64,000 nucleotides of DNA from NCBI GenBank assembly GCA_041391725.1, contig JAWKNL010000001.1, positions 372,001-436,000 of the forward strand. Reading direction: 5' to 3'. Under the pieces are notes generated by a model. That model saw only the letters and a program-made list of their open reading frames with translations, made no database searches and had not been told where the DNA came from. The position numbers and the translations under genes were made by a program. This document shows, one piece after another, positions 63,473 to 64,000 of this stretch (positions are counted from its first letter, which is position 1; each line of letters begins with the position of its first letter). The stretch is from JAGQVA01 sp041391725. Lineage in GTDB: Bacteria; Bacteroidota; Bacteroidia; J057.

Positions 63473-63639
63473 ACCGGTTTATATACCAAAAATCTGCGTG
63501 GGATTTGTCTCACGCTTTTTTTTTGCAGTAAAGGTAAATTATGAACTATTGTACTTATTCGATATATTTCCAATTATTCCCCATGTGAAAATAGTTGACG
63601 ATTGCAATCGTTACATTTATACAACAAACCCTAAATTCT

Positions 63640-64000
63640 ATGAAAACCCTCCGCCTGCTTTTTCTGGCATTTTTCTTCAAAACCACGCTTTTATCCGCTA
63701 TGCCAATACCTCCCGATACTTACCAGCCACTTTGGAAGACGGTAGATTCGCTCGAATCCAAAGGACTTACGCGCTCTGCCATCGAAAAGGTGGACGAGAT
63801 TTATCAGAAAGCGACAACCGAGCAAAACACCCCACAGCAGATCAAAGCCATTGCGCATAAAATCAAATTCCAGTCCCGGATCGAAGAAAAAGCAGATTCC
63901 CTGAATATTGCCCTGGTTATTTCACTGGCAGATCAGGCATCTTTCCCCAAAAAGCAGATTCTCCAGTCTATGCTGGCCGATATGTATCATCACCATTTCC
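63640..64000 (+). CDS. N-terminal part of a large secreted protein, alpha-2-macroglobulin-like
   Basis: The frame is open to the window end (120 residues). A signal peptide (LLFLAFFFKTTLLSA) and PPDTYQPLWKTVDSLESKGL, SAIEKVDEIYQKATTEQNTP and ILQSMLADMYHHHF match the N-terminal region of the very large Bacteroidota alpha-2-macroglobulin-family proteins as I recall them. The rest would lie beyond the window. The start is at ATG 63640. Confidence 0.65.
   Translation, partial: MKTLRLLFLAFFFKTTLLSAMPIPPDTYQPLWKTVDSLESKGLTRSAIEKVDEIYQKATTEQNTPQQIKAIAHKIKFQSRIEEKADSLNIALVISLADQASFPKKQILQSMLADMYHHHF

Noticed and set aside
1..64000. tRNA, rRNA or prophage
   Set aside because: No recognisable tRNA arms, rRNA core sequences, or phage structural genes were found; the integrase is only a fragment.

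Overview
The window is chromosomal DNA from a Bacteroidota bacterium, most likely a Saprospiria- or Cytophagia-like environmental lineage; this placement is inferred from gene content. The clues are type IX secretion (T9SS) C-terminal sorting domains (16912-19638, a remnant at 29908-30416, and a likely one at 49230-49532), many lipoproteins with a Cys lipobox, A-rich translation starts without Shine-Dalgarno boxes, a DUF4412 protein, tandem TPR proteins and the start of an alpha-2-macroglobulin-like protein. No rRNA, tRNA or CRISPR array was recognised.

Layout. 0-3.6 kb: the 3' part of a type I restriction HsdR gene, then an HTH regulator with a truncated partner, flanked by an 80-bp direct repeat. 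3.8-13.3 kb: a catabolic stretch (cytochrome c, FAD oxidoreductase, Uma2 nuclease, GH5 glycosidase, tagaturonate reductase, sulfatase, agmatine deiminase and N-carbamoylputrescine amidase). Nearly every gene here is frameshifted, often by one missing base in a homopolymer. 13.5-21.5 kb: an accessory zone with an integrase remnant, an AT-rich cassette of overlapping unknown genes, a Fic relic, a delta-60-repeat T9SS protein between two copies of the fic 3' end, and a decayed monooxygenase-like gene. 21.6-31.5 kb: regulators, an ABC exporter, a ComB-type phosphatase, an alcohol dehydrogenase cut by an IS4-type element with a 9-bp target duplication, and several gene fragments. 31.5-36.2 kb: a Planctomycete-style DUF1501 / cytochrome-DUF1549-DUF1553 pair. 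36.3-40.6 kb: a kinase, phosphotransferase and universal stress operon, then an outer-membrane-like protein and a hydrolase. 41.3-47.2 kb: a caspase-FGE fusion, a long palindromic repeat array, a membrane protein with an effector-associated-domain-like N-terminus, a secreted unknown and two Uma2 nucleases, all on the minus strand. 47.3-64 kb: mostly ordinary intact genes (uvrA, an ECF sigma factor, a sugar nucleotidyltransferase, a glutamine synthetase-like enzyme, rhomboid, TPR proteins).

Best candidate for a noteworthy system: the caspase-FGE protein (41295-42956). The codons of its C-terminal lectin-fold tail look like a diversity-generating-retroelement variable region, and it lies near an EAD-like transmembrane protein, which suggests a diversified bacterial conflict or cell-death module. 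No reverse transcriptase or template repeat was found in this window. The second candidate is the overlapping gene cassette at 13782-15287.
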